Source: Phytophthora hibernalis (Eukaryota; Oomycota; Peronosporomycetes; Peronosporales; Peronosporaceae). From it: a stretch of 64,000 nt of DNA. The notes beneath the pieces are model-generated. The model made no database searches and was not told the origin of the DNA. It saw nothing but the letters and a program-made list of their open reading frames with translations. This document shows, piece by piece, positions 32,711-43,900 of the stretch. Each line of letters begins with the position of its first letter. Positions within the stretch are counted from its first letter, which is position 1. Position numbers and translations under genes: made by a program. The stretch spans positions 916,924-980,923 of the forward strand of contig JAAKBF010000027.1 in assembly GCA_012656075.1 (NCBI GenBank). Reading direction: 5' to 3'.

Positions 32711-34196
32711 CTATTGGGTACAAGGAGGTCGCTTGCAGAATCCTGCAAACTTGTCCGGATAGCGGCGAAATCGTCTCCTCGAAGTTTACGGCACAGTTCA
32801 TTTTGCAAAACTCAAGATCGGATTGACTCAATCCGATCTTCAATCATTGAGGGGCTGTTTGAATGTACTGTACATGTACTGTTGCTCGTTGCATCTTCGC
32901 CGTTTTGTTGTTAGCGGTGTGGACAAATGTATGGATCAGTATCCTGGATAGATCCGTGAATTCGAGGAGCTTTTACTTTGGTTTCCTGAATCGTGAAACC
33001 AAATACATGTGTACTGTACACTAGTTGCCCCATCGCAAATCAACTTCCCAATTCTTTCACAGCCAGTCTACCGAATCTAAGACTCTTTACGTTTTCGTTG
33101 TCTGCAGCGCTAGAGCGAAATGAAGAGCTTGCCACTGCAGCCGATTAAATTGAGCTTAGAAGCTAGCTGCCACAAGTAATTTTCCATGTACGAAAAACTA
33201 CTCCGCTCATAGGGTATGTATGGGTCATAGCCATTACCACGTCAAAGGTCGAGTTTGTCGTGGTTTGCCGGGCGGGCCATTTTTTTAGTTTTGTGCCAAT
33301 TCATTTTTGGGAACGGTTTTTTTAGTACCGGTATGGGTCTTTTTTGGACCTTGATCTCCATAGTTTTTCCCATATATATATCTAGAGCATTTTAATAAGT
33401 GTGCCGGGTGCAAGTTGCACTCTGTACGACAATAAAAAATACTTCCTCTGGTTGAAAAAGTTTGCATCAAAGTATTGGCATAGCAGATGCCTCGCCAGCG
33501 GACGACCAACATGTTCCGGAACCGGTACTGTACCGCTACACAAATTGGGATGCACGAATCGAAGTCGTGATCAAAGTTTGATCATCAAACATACCAGGTG
33601 AAGCTTGACCTCAATGAAACAGTTCCGTGATCATTTCGTTGCATAAATGTTTAAAAATAAAATTACTACATGAACAACACACCATGATCTACGCACTGTT
33701 CTACTATACCTATAGTGATCCCTTCTCGTTGCAAGCGGAATCTACTCTCTCCTTTTGTGCTTCTTTCTACATTATGTGTATATGCGGCGCGCTGCTTTAT
33801 TATTGGTTGCATTTTTGCTTCCTTTATTATAGAGTATGCCCAGGGCGAAGGCATTCTTGCACGTGATTGCCCCGCACTGTTTAGTGGGCTTCATCTCCTT
33901 TGCCATTTTACTTGTTGCCGCCATTCCGAAAGTGACAACAACGATGGGAGGCTACGTGTACATGTATTTAATAGATGTACTAATATACCCGATACGTTAC
34001 GAATTGTTGGCGATGCGAAATTGGGCACAATGCCCTTTCAACACGCCCTTTTTGGACCTCGATCTCCCCAGCCTCGATCTCCATAGTTTTTCCCGAAGAA
34101 CCTGCGTATTTGGTACACGTATCGAGCATTAGTGCACACATGTATAATCCACGTACCGTTCTAATATGTATACCATACTTATTACTATGGAACTGA
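32711..34196. other. AT-rich intergenic region
   Basis: No gene recognised. A motif GATCTCCATAGTTTTTCCC occurs at about 33354-33372 and again at about 34077-34095, each shortly after TTTTTGGACC, so two related segments are present. Frames at 33627-34132 are AT-rich and motif-free. Confidence 0.4.
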
Positions 34197-34550
34197 CTAG
34201 TGGTACAAAACAACACATCCCCGGGATAAAAGGGGGTGAAAGCAACTCGCTCGGCAGGCCGAAACAACGCCTGCGGTTTAAAGATCCGTGTGCGCAGCAC
34301 GCGGGCTTAAACCCAGGACCAAGCAGGGTCACACCTAGCTCGGCTTAGGGTTGTGTCACCGCTCTCAGGGTATTCAAGGGTGAGACTCGGGTGTAGTTTT
34401 CCTGTCGGCATCTCCGACTTTCATGATTTGAAGCAAGATGACATCCGTCCTCCAGGCGACTTTAAAGTTTATACGATGTAGAAAAAGACTCTAAATCATA
34501 CATAACCTCCACAAATATAAAGTTTCAGTAGACTCGTTTTGTACCACTAG
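34197..34550. mobile_element. MITE family F2, 354 bp
   Basis: The left end CTAGTGGTACAAAAC (34197-34211) is the exact complement of the right end GTTTTGTACCACTAG (34536-34550). A partial second copy of the right half lies at 53759-53894. The internal sequence is non-coding. The target duplication may be TA. Confidence 0.75.
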
Positions 34551-35958
34551 CACGAGCCTATTACTATAATAAGTCTTCTTAATAAAATGAAGACTTGTGT
34601 CATCTCAATGGGTACCAATTTGTGGGTATTTATCTGAAATTGGTCAACATCCTGGAACAAACACATACCTCGTACATGCATGGCGAAGAGACCCTCCTCT
34701 GTCTGTTACTCGAGGAAAAGCCCTACCAGGAACAACTATTCTCTTTGTCTCTCATGGGGAGCTAGACCGATTCTTAATAGGACAAGAGTCGTGTTCATGA
34801 CCAAGTGGTTGAGCGCTTTCTCCAACGATAAGTGCGGACGATGGGCATCTGTCACGACAACGAGTTCGACACCTATTAATAAGGGATCCTAGTAACACGG
34901 CATCCACGCTGGGGGAGGCATGGGGACGGTCAATGTAATCACAGGGAGATACAGCGGAGTTACGCAGTGGTTGTATGGATTCGACAGCGAGATCGAGAGA
35001 AATGAAGCAGTAATGATGAAACGTATGTATAATACAGTTTGTGTTCGTTCCCGGTTCTGATAAATGGAGATCGATTTATCCTTATCCTATGCTCGAATAA
35101 ATATCTGTCCGGATAATTTTTCTACAAATTAATATATGTAGTTTTACTAGCAGATGCACAAGAGCAGTCACTGACTGCCAGTCAGAAACTAGACGCAATC
35201 AACAAATTATTAATAGGGCAATTGTTTCGCTTTAAAATTAAGATTCTTAATACTGTAGGTTCTCTTGGAATTATTAATAGGAAAGGATATTGTGCTACTG
35301 TCACCTTGCAGCGACGAACACTAATTACCATTACTGGTTGACATTTTATTCTCTAAACTTCGAAGTAGGTCTAACTACCACAACCAGGCTGGTCGAACTC
35401 TATAATACCCATTATTAAGTTCTTCGAAGTACATACATGTGCAGTAGTTTCTCTCCAGATCCCATCTCTAATTTACCTACAGTACTATGTATACATTTTA
35501 AAAAAACCATGCACATGTTAAAATGTAGGTAAATTATGGTTGAGGTCTATTTCATACTCCTTCAGTCATTTCCTGATGTTGAACAGTGAGACCTGTGGGG
35601 AATCCCCACTGGGGACACAAATCGCAACCCTATATGTATGCGTAGCGCTGCTGATACGTTTGGTGATACCTTTCGTGGACACCCCATCTTTTTGTTTTCA
35701 CACCCGGACCGTCCATGCACATCACTCAATTGAGTGGTGTGCATAACCGGCCCAAATCCACCGAGTGAAAGCGTAAAATGCTTTGCCTTCCTCGTGCTCT
35801 GCAAGCATCCGGAAATCTTCTTGTTTTTGCCCCCTCGCCATGAGCGATTCGATGGCCCAGCGACCGATAATTGCACTTGTCCGCCGAGCATTCCACCCTC
35901 ACTTTCGTTTTAACGTCGATCGGCACTCACCTACTCGTTAGTTAGCTCATTAGCTGAC
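34551..35958. other. AT-rich intergenic region upstream of the phospholipase-like gene
   Basis: 1.4 kb with no recognised gene. It includes an imperfect palindrome near 35716-35741 (CACTCAATTGAGTG core) within 250 bp of the start codon. Short frames at 34597-34892 are unsupported. Confidence 0.35.
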
Positions 35959-37701
35959 ATGAAGGTCGCTTCTGAACGATGCAGTGCGATCTCCCGGTTT
36001 ACCCTCGCTACAGTCTGCGTTCTAGCGCTGGCTCCACTGCCGTCATCGGCTTGGTCCTTCTCGTCCATTTTCGGGAACGACGACGACTCCGGTTCAGGCC
36101 TGGGGAACTCCACCGTCGACAAGTCAAATGGTTCCGACACCAAGATGCAGCAGCCCTTCTTGAAGGCCACGGACTGGTTCCTCACTGAGGAGGAGATCAC
36201 CGCATCGAGAGGAGGGTCTCCTCGCAGCGACATGGCCACATACAGCACAGGCAACGCCGTGACGACGTTTACAGTAACGAAGGAGTTCTTTGACTCCGCC
36301 TACGAGGACTTATCGACGACCAAGGAGAACGACCGGGTCATGCTGGCTGCTTGGAACACTGACCTCGTTCCTCTGACACCCGATGTGGATCCGACCGGTG
36401 CCAAGTCGAACTTCGATGTGATTTTTGGCGGTATTGTGAAACGTGGTGGGGATGTTAAGATTCTCGGTTGGGCCAACAAATTCCTCTTCTTTCAGGACGT
36501 GAAAGTGCGAAACAAAATTAACAAGCTCCCAAAGTCCGGCATCAACGACGGCAACGCACTTTTCATCTTTGACGACAGGCTTCCGTATGGCATGTCGTCA
36601 CAACACCAGAAATCGCTTGTTATCGCTGCTGGAAAACCCACTGGAGCGGATGAACACCCGGTGGCGTATGTGGGCGGCATCGACCTCACAAACGATAGAT
36701 GGGATACCATTTACCACAACGTGTCGGCGCTTCGTAAAGAGACCGGTGTTCACTTCCGAAACAGAGGCTGGGTCGACAGCAGTATGCGCATCCACGGACC
36801 GGCTGCGAAGGATGTGGCCAACAACTTTCTGGCTCGCTGGAACTCGCCGTATCTGCCGACCCAGAGCCTGGGGACGACATCGTCGACTTTGAAAATCCGC
36901 AATATTCGTATCTGCCACCTCTCGACTACGCTAGCAGCAACACCACTTCCAAGCTCGGTAACCAAAATGTACAGATCGTGCGAACCTTCAGCTGCAAGTA
37001 CAAGCATTGGGAGTTTGCTCCTAACGGCGAAAACTCACTTTTCCACTCGCGCATTAAAGCCATCAAGAATGCCAAGAACTTCATCTACATTGAAGACCAA
37101 TACTTTATTCTCGTACCGGAACTTCTGGACGCCTTGATGGAGGTTATGCCAGGCCTCCAACGTCTGATCGTCGTGGTTCAGCCACCGGAGCTTCTTACCA
37201 AGAGCGGCGGCTACGAAAGTATATGTACGAGAACGTTCAACCTCTTAAGGAGAAGTTCCCGAACAAATTTAAGATCTTCTCGATGAAACCATCTCTGGAC
37301 ATCTACGTCCACAGCAAACTGGTACTGATTGACGACGTATACCTGTCGGACGGCTCTGCCAACTGGAATCGCCGCAGTATGACGTCAGACCCGGAGCTAG
37401 TCTCCAATGTCGTGGACAGCGACACCGTCAAAACCCCGACGGCATTATGGTGGGTAAAATCATTCGCGATTTCCGCGTGCGCAAATTCCAGGAGATGACA
37501 GGCTACAGCTACGAGAAAATCGACGCGATGAAGTTCTTTGATGCAGCGAGGCTGTACGAATCGGTTGCCACTTCAGATTCGTCCCTTATCGAAGCATTTG
37601 ACGTCGATAAGGAGTGGTATTACAACCTCTTCGGAGAGACCGTGTTAGACACAGTTGATCCGCAAGATACCTGCGATGGCTCATCGTCCGGTTCCTCATA
37701 G
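35959..37701 (+). CDS. Secreted phospholipase D-like protein, copy 1
   Basis: ATG 35959 gives a signal peptide (basic start, hydrophobic FTLATVCVLALAPLPSSA, cleavage expected before WSF). Two HKD half-motifs of the PLD superfamily are present: HQKSLVIAAGKP followed by YVGGIDLTNDRWD, and HSKLVLIDDVYLSDGSANWN with NRRSMTSD. Between them lies RTFSCKYKHWEFAP ... NFIYIEDQYFI. Members hydrolyse phosphodiester bonds, and oomycetes secrete several small PLD-like proteins; the substrate here is unknown. Three -1 shifts (near 36868 in a G-run, 37216 in an A-run, 37433 in a C-run) split the frame; no stop remains in the composite frame. It ends DPQDTCDGSSSGSS. It is clearly related to the tandem copies at 47-52 kb but diverged. 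Confidence 0.85.
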
Positions 37702-37898
37702 GACTGCAACAAGCCCACACGAAGTAGTTCGTACTGTGTACAGCGTACAGTTAAATTATACATGGTACGATCATTTCGTTTTGCTGAAATCGCTAAGATC
37801 GCGGAGAGAACTTTAGTTTCTGGACTAACGACCGTCTGGAAAACGAAAATCCTCAAAAAACCGAAGATAATTCACGGATAATTACCGGCCGTGTGAAA

Positions 37899-38218
37899 TC
37901 AAGACTCCCACCACTGGTTTTCGACGTTAGAGGGGGGTCGAACATTCGAAATGAGCTGAAAAAACATGAGCAGGAAAGAGGCGAAATCATAAGCAGAAAA
38001 GTGTCGAAAACAAAAGCAAAAACGGAGGGAGGACTCACTTTTGCTCCTTTCATAATCGCATTTAGCCGAGAGAGGGAGTGTTGACGAAACAGTTCGCGAG
38101 AAGAATCCTCCGAGGGGGAGCTATCGGCAATGCCGAAGCTAAGTACTCGGCAGCGCCTTCTACGGGAGATTATCGACGTTGTGGCGGTCGCAGCGTTGGT
38201 GGAGGACGATGACGACAT
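37899..38218 (-). CDS. Small two-exon hypothetical protein
   Basis: Exon 1 is 38039-38218 (MSSSSSTNAATATTSIISRR ... LNAIMKGAK, 60 codons). Intron 37956-38038 (83 bp, GTGAGT...TTTCAG). Exon 2 is 37899-37955, ending NVENQWWES. It is 78 residues in consistent phase, with an Arg-rich segment SRRRRCRVLSFG. No family recognised. It could instead be the 3' part of a longer gene including the coiled-coil segment at 38.5 kb. Confidence 0.45.
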
Positions 38219-38497
38219 GCTGAGTGAGGCGAAAAGTGACCAGGAAGAGGAGGTGAAATGGCTTTAGTTGGTGAGGATTTGTCTTGCGTCTGTCTTGAAG
38301 AGGAGGAGTGCAGTCTGCTCAGGCAACATAGGGAATGAGATTTGAAGCGGATATTAATCATCTTCTTGGTGCGCTGGGCGTGTGGAACCTGGACATCAAC
38401 GATATGGGCGCTGCAAACTCTTACGGCATACAAACCAAGACCAAAGACGAAAACGACAGCGTATGTTATGGACATTAATGAAACACAAACGAATAGC

Positions 38498-38760
38498 AAA
38501 ACAAGACCGGTGTCCAACGTCTCAATTTCCGCCATCAACTTGTTCTGTCGAAGCCGCTGGAGCACCAGCTCCTGCTTTCGCTGAGCGCGACGCTCCTCCA
38601 CTTCTCGGATTAGACGCCCAGCTCTGCCTCTCGCTGCAATTTACCCGCTGTGTGAACATTCGACACTGAGCCCTCATCTTCCATCCCAACCTCGCATTCA
38701 GCATCATCTTCCTCGTCACTATCTTCTCTCCCTCCCTCATTCTCACCCAGCCCAGCCCCC
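38498..38760 (-). CDS. Acidic plus coiled-coil segment of an unidentified gene (partial)
   Basis: Reading down the minus strand: an acidic run (REDSDEEDDAECEVGMEDEG), then SVSNVHTAGKLQREAELG, and after a -1 shift near 38605, REVEERRAQRKQELVLQRLR and NKLMAEIETLDT, a charged coiled coil. A possible splice donor follows at about 38499. The start and the downstream exons are unresolved. Confidence 0.35.
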
Positions 38761-38955
38761 TTGTACTTGTAGGAGCATCTTGATCACCGATGCACTCCGC
38801 TCGTTCTTCGGCAAAGGCCCTTCATGACCTTGGTTTACCGTGTACGCGAATTCAGTAGTGAAGCAGCGCCCATGGGGCACGTGAAGTTCACGGTGAAGTT
38901 CACTGGAGGGAACGAGGGAACAAACAAGTTGAACTTAGAAATGAGTGCTTGACTT

Positions 38956-38989
38956 TCAAACAAGCCACCTCAGGAGGTGGCTTGTTTGA
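38956..38989. repeat. 16-bp-arm perfect hairpin
   Basis: TCAAACAAGCCACCTC and its exact complement are separated by AG. One mismatch further out, symmetry continues for a few bases. No gene is assigned around it. Confidence 0.7.
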
Positions 38990-39218
38990 GAGTTAAGCAG
39001 ACAATGGTCGAAATCATGAGCAGGTTTTTGCTATGTTCGACCCCCCAATAGCAACGACCGAGTTGAAACAGGTTGTGACAAGGCCGTGCGCTAACGCCCG
39101 GATGAGCTCTGAAATTCACATGTCGACTGAAATGGTAAGTGCATTGCTTTAATTAAACGCGTACCGGTATATGCATCATTATTCAAGGCTTTTCAGCGTT
39201 TTCTTGGGCAACTGAATT

Positions 39219-39500
39219 ATGATGGATGGGATCCGCACGAAAGTGATCAAGTACGTTGTGTCTAGGAATCAGTTTACTGTCACAAATTGAAGAGCCTACT
39301 TTGTCAATAATGAAGGTGGGAACAAGGACACGAATGGAAAGCTCCCGAGGAAGGTTACACGTAGCACTGTGTGGGAGTCGGGCATTTACTCATGACATCC
39401 TGAAAGCGGTCAGTGGCTAATGTCCGATGATCCCTGCCGTTGATTCAGATGCCCAAGCGAAAGAATTATGATAAATACACTGGTTGAGTTTAGTGTTGAC
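39219..39500 (+). repeat. Dispersed repeat, copy B
   Basis: Homologous to 9276-9585. Relative to copy A it lacks about 30 bp near 39270 and 12 bp near 39303, and carries an extra stretch TCAGTGGCTAATGTCCG near 39410. It lies about 170 bp upstream of the hAT-like coding region. Confidence 0.75.
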
Positions 39501-39665
39501 AATTCATCGTTATTATCGCAGATATTGAAGATTAAAATCATTTACATTCATTCTTCACACTGATATTAAGACTTAAAATCGAAAGTTAACAAAGCGGAAC
39601 CCAAGTGACGGAGGGCGATGCTAGCTTGAAGTCCCTCGCGCCATCCCCCGCCTAGAACAGGAAGC

Positions 39666-41981
39666 ATGGAAGCCAGTGAGCGGTGCATTCGATCTCCCAC
39701 AACAGATTCGGCCTCATACTACAGAAGATTTGGCTCTATTGTCCGTCATCAGTGTACGCGGATTAGATGCCGTACATCCCGAGATCTCGTATTGCTAAAC
39801 ATCGTTGTCTCTCTTGTTTTAGGTGGCCTCTGCTATCCTGGACGTCAAACCCTGGATGACACACCGTTTTGGTCAAGAGATCTATATTTTGCGACTATGT
39901 CCCCACCACCGCATCCAATATGGGGCCTTTTTCAAGTCACTGTTCCACGCGTCAAGGGCGTAAAGCCGCACTCGCATGCCGTCTGCAAGGCATGCAGCAA
40001 AGTCCTTAAAAATGCGCAGCCTTCGGGCAACATGATGAGTCACGTAATCAAGTGCGATGCCGTTGATGAGTGTTCTAAGGCGCGATGGACTCAGTACAAC
40101 TCTCAGCACCGCCACCAACAGGCAGCGAAGTTGTTGACACCAGCAAGATCGACTCGAAACACGGTTAGTAGCACCCCACGTGTCCGAAAGACCCTGTTCG
40201 ACACACCTCAAAGTGCCGTAGAGCGCATGAGCTCGAGAAAGCGAGCAAGATCTTCCCCACCCAAGTCGCTCAAGCAACGTGAAGAAGACAATTTTCTACG
40301 GGTGGTCATGGAATTTATTGCTACAGGAATTCCATTTCGAGTAATTGACGATCCTCATTTTAGGGCAATGTTCGACTACAAGCTTCCTTCACAGCGTCAA
40401 TTTTCTGGCCGTCTACTTGACATGCTTTTTGCTCGGGAATTATCACGAATGATTTCGTTGATGTGTGGAGGAGTTACCAAGTGATCCCTTGTAACGGATG
40501 GTTGGTCAGATGTAAATGGTGATGGCATCATTAATTTCGTTTTTGTGAACCCCAAAATGCCACCAGTATTTTGGAAATCAATCAATTCGAAAGCTGAAGT
40601 GCATTCAGGGCGTAATATTTCCGATACTATTCTGTCTGCAATCATTGAGCTAGAAGAACATATTGGGGTTGGTGTAGTTACGGCCGTTGTGACCGATAAT
40701 GCCGCCAATATGAAGAAAGCGTGGAAGTTTGTCCGGAAAGAGCGAGACCACAGCCCAAGGCGGGCTTTAATAATGCGAGCCAGCTTCTGCGATTTGTCCA
40801 GAACATCCTTAAAAACTCTACTTTGAAGATGTCTTTCATCAACAAATTCATTCCGTGAGCCGTGCACCCGGTGCAAATAATTCGTCATCGGGTTCCGGGA
40901 AACCCAGAAGCAACTCAAAAGAAAGGAGAGAAGCGTCGCCGACTCTCTTTGACTGTGGCGACCCGATGGTATACTCACGAAAAATGCGTTGTTAATGTCG
41001 TTCAAAACAGTGATGTCATCGCTGCCATTTTTTCTGACACTACTTTCCTCAACAGCTACAAGGGATCTGAACTTGACGAGGCGTCTAAAACGTTTACTGA
41101 CGAAGCCTTCTGGAAAAATGCAGCTGTTGTAGTGAAGCTTATTCGACCGATAAATACCTGTTCAAAGGGTTGCATCGATCGTTGTCTTCGCGCTCTTTTC
41201 CTTCCACCTGCCCTTTCCAAAATAAATTCCTGCAGCTGCTGGTGGAACTCGAGTTCCTGTTCGCTTGTCACTAGTCCCAACTGTATGGCTAGCTCAGTGG
41301 CTTCGTTGATCGTCTTCTCGGAATCGTGCCCAACCATTGATTTCATCTGATCCAGCATGTGTGCAATCCCTAGAGGTTCCCAGCATATTTTCATCCTTCG
41401 GTTTTTGATTGCGTTAAGCACCTGTAGTTGCTGTTCCTCGTTGCACCCTTCCAACTGGTTAGTGTAGCATTCGTGAGAGCACAACCACTCAAATTGATGG
41501 TACACCAACGAAATGCTGCAATCGTCACGCCCAAATGCAGCAAGACTGGTCATTACCGTCAAAGAAGTACGCTTTGGTTCAATAATTCCCTCGGTTGTTG
41601 TTGTCCATACCGACATCATCAGCATCAAGGGAGCGTAGTTGGAGCATTCACGGCTTCATACACACCAAACTACGCGATCGACTTACACCAGACCGTGTCA
41701 GCAAACTTGTTTTCGTGTACACAAATATTGCACGAAAGAGCGAAGTCAACCATATCATGTACCAACTCTTTCCTGATGCCTGTGATGAGAGCGACTCGAG
41801 TGACATCAACAGCGATGATAATACCGTCGAGGATCGTGGTCACCGCTCGTTGACACGAGCGGTCACATCGACTTCATTTCCGTCGACAGTAGCAACACCA
41901 TCAGCAGGACAAGCTCAAAATGCTGCATTTACCACACCTGCGCCACCACAAAGACAACGATGGACGTGTCGAACAGAATAG
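39666..41981 (+). pseudogene. hAT-family transposase with an internal inversion
   Basis: An N-terminal BED-type zinc finger (HAVCKACSKVLKNAQPSGNM, then HVIKC) is followed by a hAT core: LVTDGWSDVNGDGIINFVFV, VVTDNAANMKKAW, TRWYTHEKCVVNVVQNSDVI, TFTDEAFWKNAAVVVKLIRP. An in-frame TGA lies at 40482-40484. From about 41160 to 41530 the coding sense switches to the minus strand (SLVYHQFEWLCSHECYTNQL, KNRRMKICWEPLGIAHMLDQ, TINEATELAIQLGLVTSEQE). It then returns to plus with the C-terminal dimerisation block SIPTSSASRERSWSIHGFIH and KLRDRLTPDRVSKLVFVYTN. The product would be non-functional. Terminal inverted repeats were not located. Confidence 0.8.
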
Positions 41982-42029
41982 TGTTAGTAGCACGATATGA
42001 CAGTAATTAATACATATCATTTACCCGTG

Positions 42030-43340
42030 GTAGGCGGAGTTGGAGGAATTCGCTACGAAGTGCCGGAGAATGTGGACGTGTTGGAGAAGACGATTGAGGA
42101 CGAGACGTATGACCACCTTGCGGGCACCGGCCAGATCAGTGTGGCCAAGCGCGCATGATGGCCACTCGTCGGATCATCCTGGAAAATCATACGCAGCCTA
42201 ACGTCAAATGCTTCATCTGTTTCACCTAATTTCCGCGGATGATCTGTTCCGCGATGTCCTGCGACCTGAGCAGCTCAATGCACACATCCACCGACCTCCG
42301 AGGGCACATCCATCTGCGTGCAGTGGCCCGTGCAATGACGAATGGGTAGATCGTTTTCCTCGTAGCCGGTCGGGATCTTGCCACCAATCTTGCCACGAGT
42401 CTTTTAGCCCGAAATCACATCAACGAGCGTCGTGTTGCCAGTTACAGAAGAGGCCGTGAGCGCGGTAATGAAGCTGGGGACAGCAAAAGTGTTGATATGC
42501 TGGAACAGATCCAGTGACTCCTTCGGGTTGTGCGGGTCCGACACGGAGTACCACAAATCTTGAAACGCTACCGTCACCGGAGTAAAGTTGGAGTGTTCAT
42601 CTCGACCACGTAGTCGTACATTGTGGTGATGTCTGTCTTCTTCTTGGGTGTCCAGCATCATGACTCGGGCCGCACCACTATCTGTACAATCCGCCAGTAT
42701 CGTCGGAGGTGTTCTACTTGTTCGACAGTCTGCTGAAGCGCTGTGGTGATACAGTGTTCTACAGCAATCTGTCCAAGAACCACCGCAACCTGGTAGACTA
42801 CATTAAGGCGTCCCCGGTGTGGTCCCTTTTCAGGTTGGTAATAGCCCGGTGACGTTGATGGTGAGGTGCATTTATGCGGGCGTGAACAGCGGCTGGCAGC
42901 CAGACCAATATCGTAGACGGCTTCAGCAAAATTTCGTACCGCCAGGTACTCGACACTGAGATGGCAAAGAAATGTCGTCGACCAACCTCGCCGAGATGGT
43001 GCTCGCCAACAAGCGCGCTGCCACGTCGGCCATGAAAGAAGTTCTTCTGGGTGTACAGGCGCACGCCGACGTACAACTTGACGCGGATGGTCCTGTCTAT
43101 CTTCTTGAAGATGCTGTTCGGCACGTTCTTCATTGACGCCGAGTACGCGTCGTACTCCAGCGTGAGACTCGCCGGTTCGCTCCTCCTGTCGATGTCTGCC
43201 TTCCAGAGTGTGCTGTCGCTCACGTGTTCGGAGCGCGCCTCGTTCTACCGTGAGCGCCCTGCCCGCCCTCCCTGTCGTTCAGAATGGAGCTGGCCACGAC
43301 CGCGCACACGTCCGACGCTGCATCTTTTTTCCTGTGGCCA
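42030..43340 (+). pseudogene. PDR-type (ABCG full-size) ABC transporter remnant with an internal inversion
   Basis: Plus strand 42050-42105: YEVPENVDVLEKTIEDETYD, the linker before the second nucleotide-binding domain. About 42106-42661 reads on the minus strand: NFTPVTVAFQDLWYSVSDPH, a ruined Walker A (ASSVTGNTTL), QMDVPSE, IAEQII, then a decayed Walker B (IFQDDPTSGHHARLA). Plus strand resumes at 42663 with DSGRTTICTI, SSEVFYLFDSLLKRCGDTVF, the transmembrane-domain start RRTPTYNLTRMVLSIFLKML and ERASFYRERP. Numerous shifts. Such pumps export drugs and lipids across the plasma membrane; this copy is dead. Confidence 0.8.
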
Positions 43341-43900
43341 CTAGAACATCGCGGAAGCCTAGTTTGGAGCGTAGCTGCTGCTGCACGCCGCGGGTCAGGT
43401 TGTTTACGACACGAGTCTTCAGCGCTGGCGCCGATGTCCAGGGCGATGGAGGCGCAACGATCCGTGGCGGAGAGCTGCTGTGACTGTGAATACGGTCGCT
43501 GAGGCTGATATTGTCCTTGCGACCTGTTTTCAGCCGGTTGTCGAAGATGTCGAACCCCCCAGGCTGCCGGAGCGCGGCATCTTGCTACTGTTGGTGGTGG
43601 GGACCGCTAGCGGCTCTATTTGATCCGCAGGGTCGTAGAGCTTCGTGCTGGCCGCTATGAGGTGGACTGGCACCTGCGCAATGAGTGCTCAGAGTCTACA
43701 CCGCAGACTGTGGAGTCACGAGACCGGGCCCACCGCCTTTGGTACACTGGATAATCATTTTAAATTTTAAAATCCGTTGTTCATCATTTTAACCAATAAT
43801 AATCTCCCCATGTTAATTAATGGATATTACCAACACTACACACCTGGTTGCATTGTTTGAGTAGAAGTTTGGGGGCGTTGCGCATTTGTTCAAGATACTG
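43341..43900. other. Undetermined sequence
   Basis: No recognisable gene. It could hold further decayed transporter sequence, but I find no motif. Confidence 0.35.

Noticed and set aside
34597..34892. Two overlapping plus-strand frames of about 70 codons.
   Set aside because: AT-rich repeat surroundings, no motif, no promoter or splice support.
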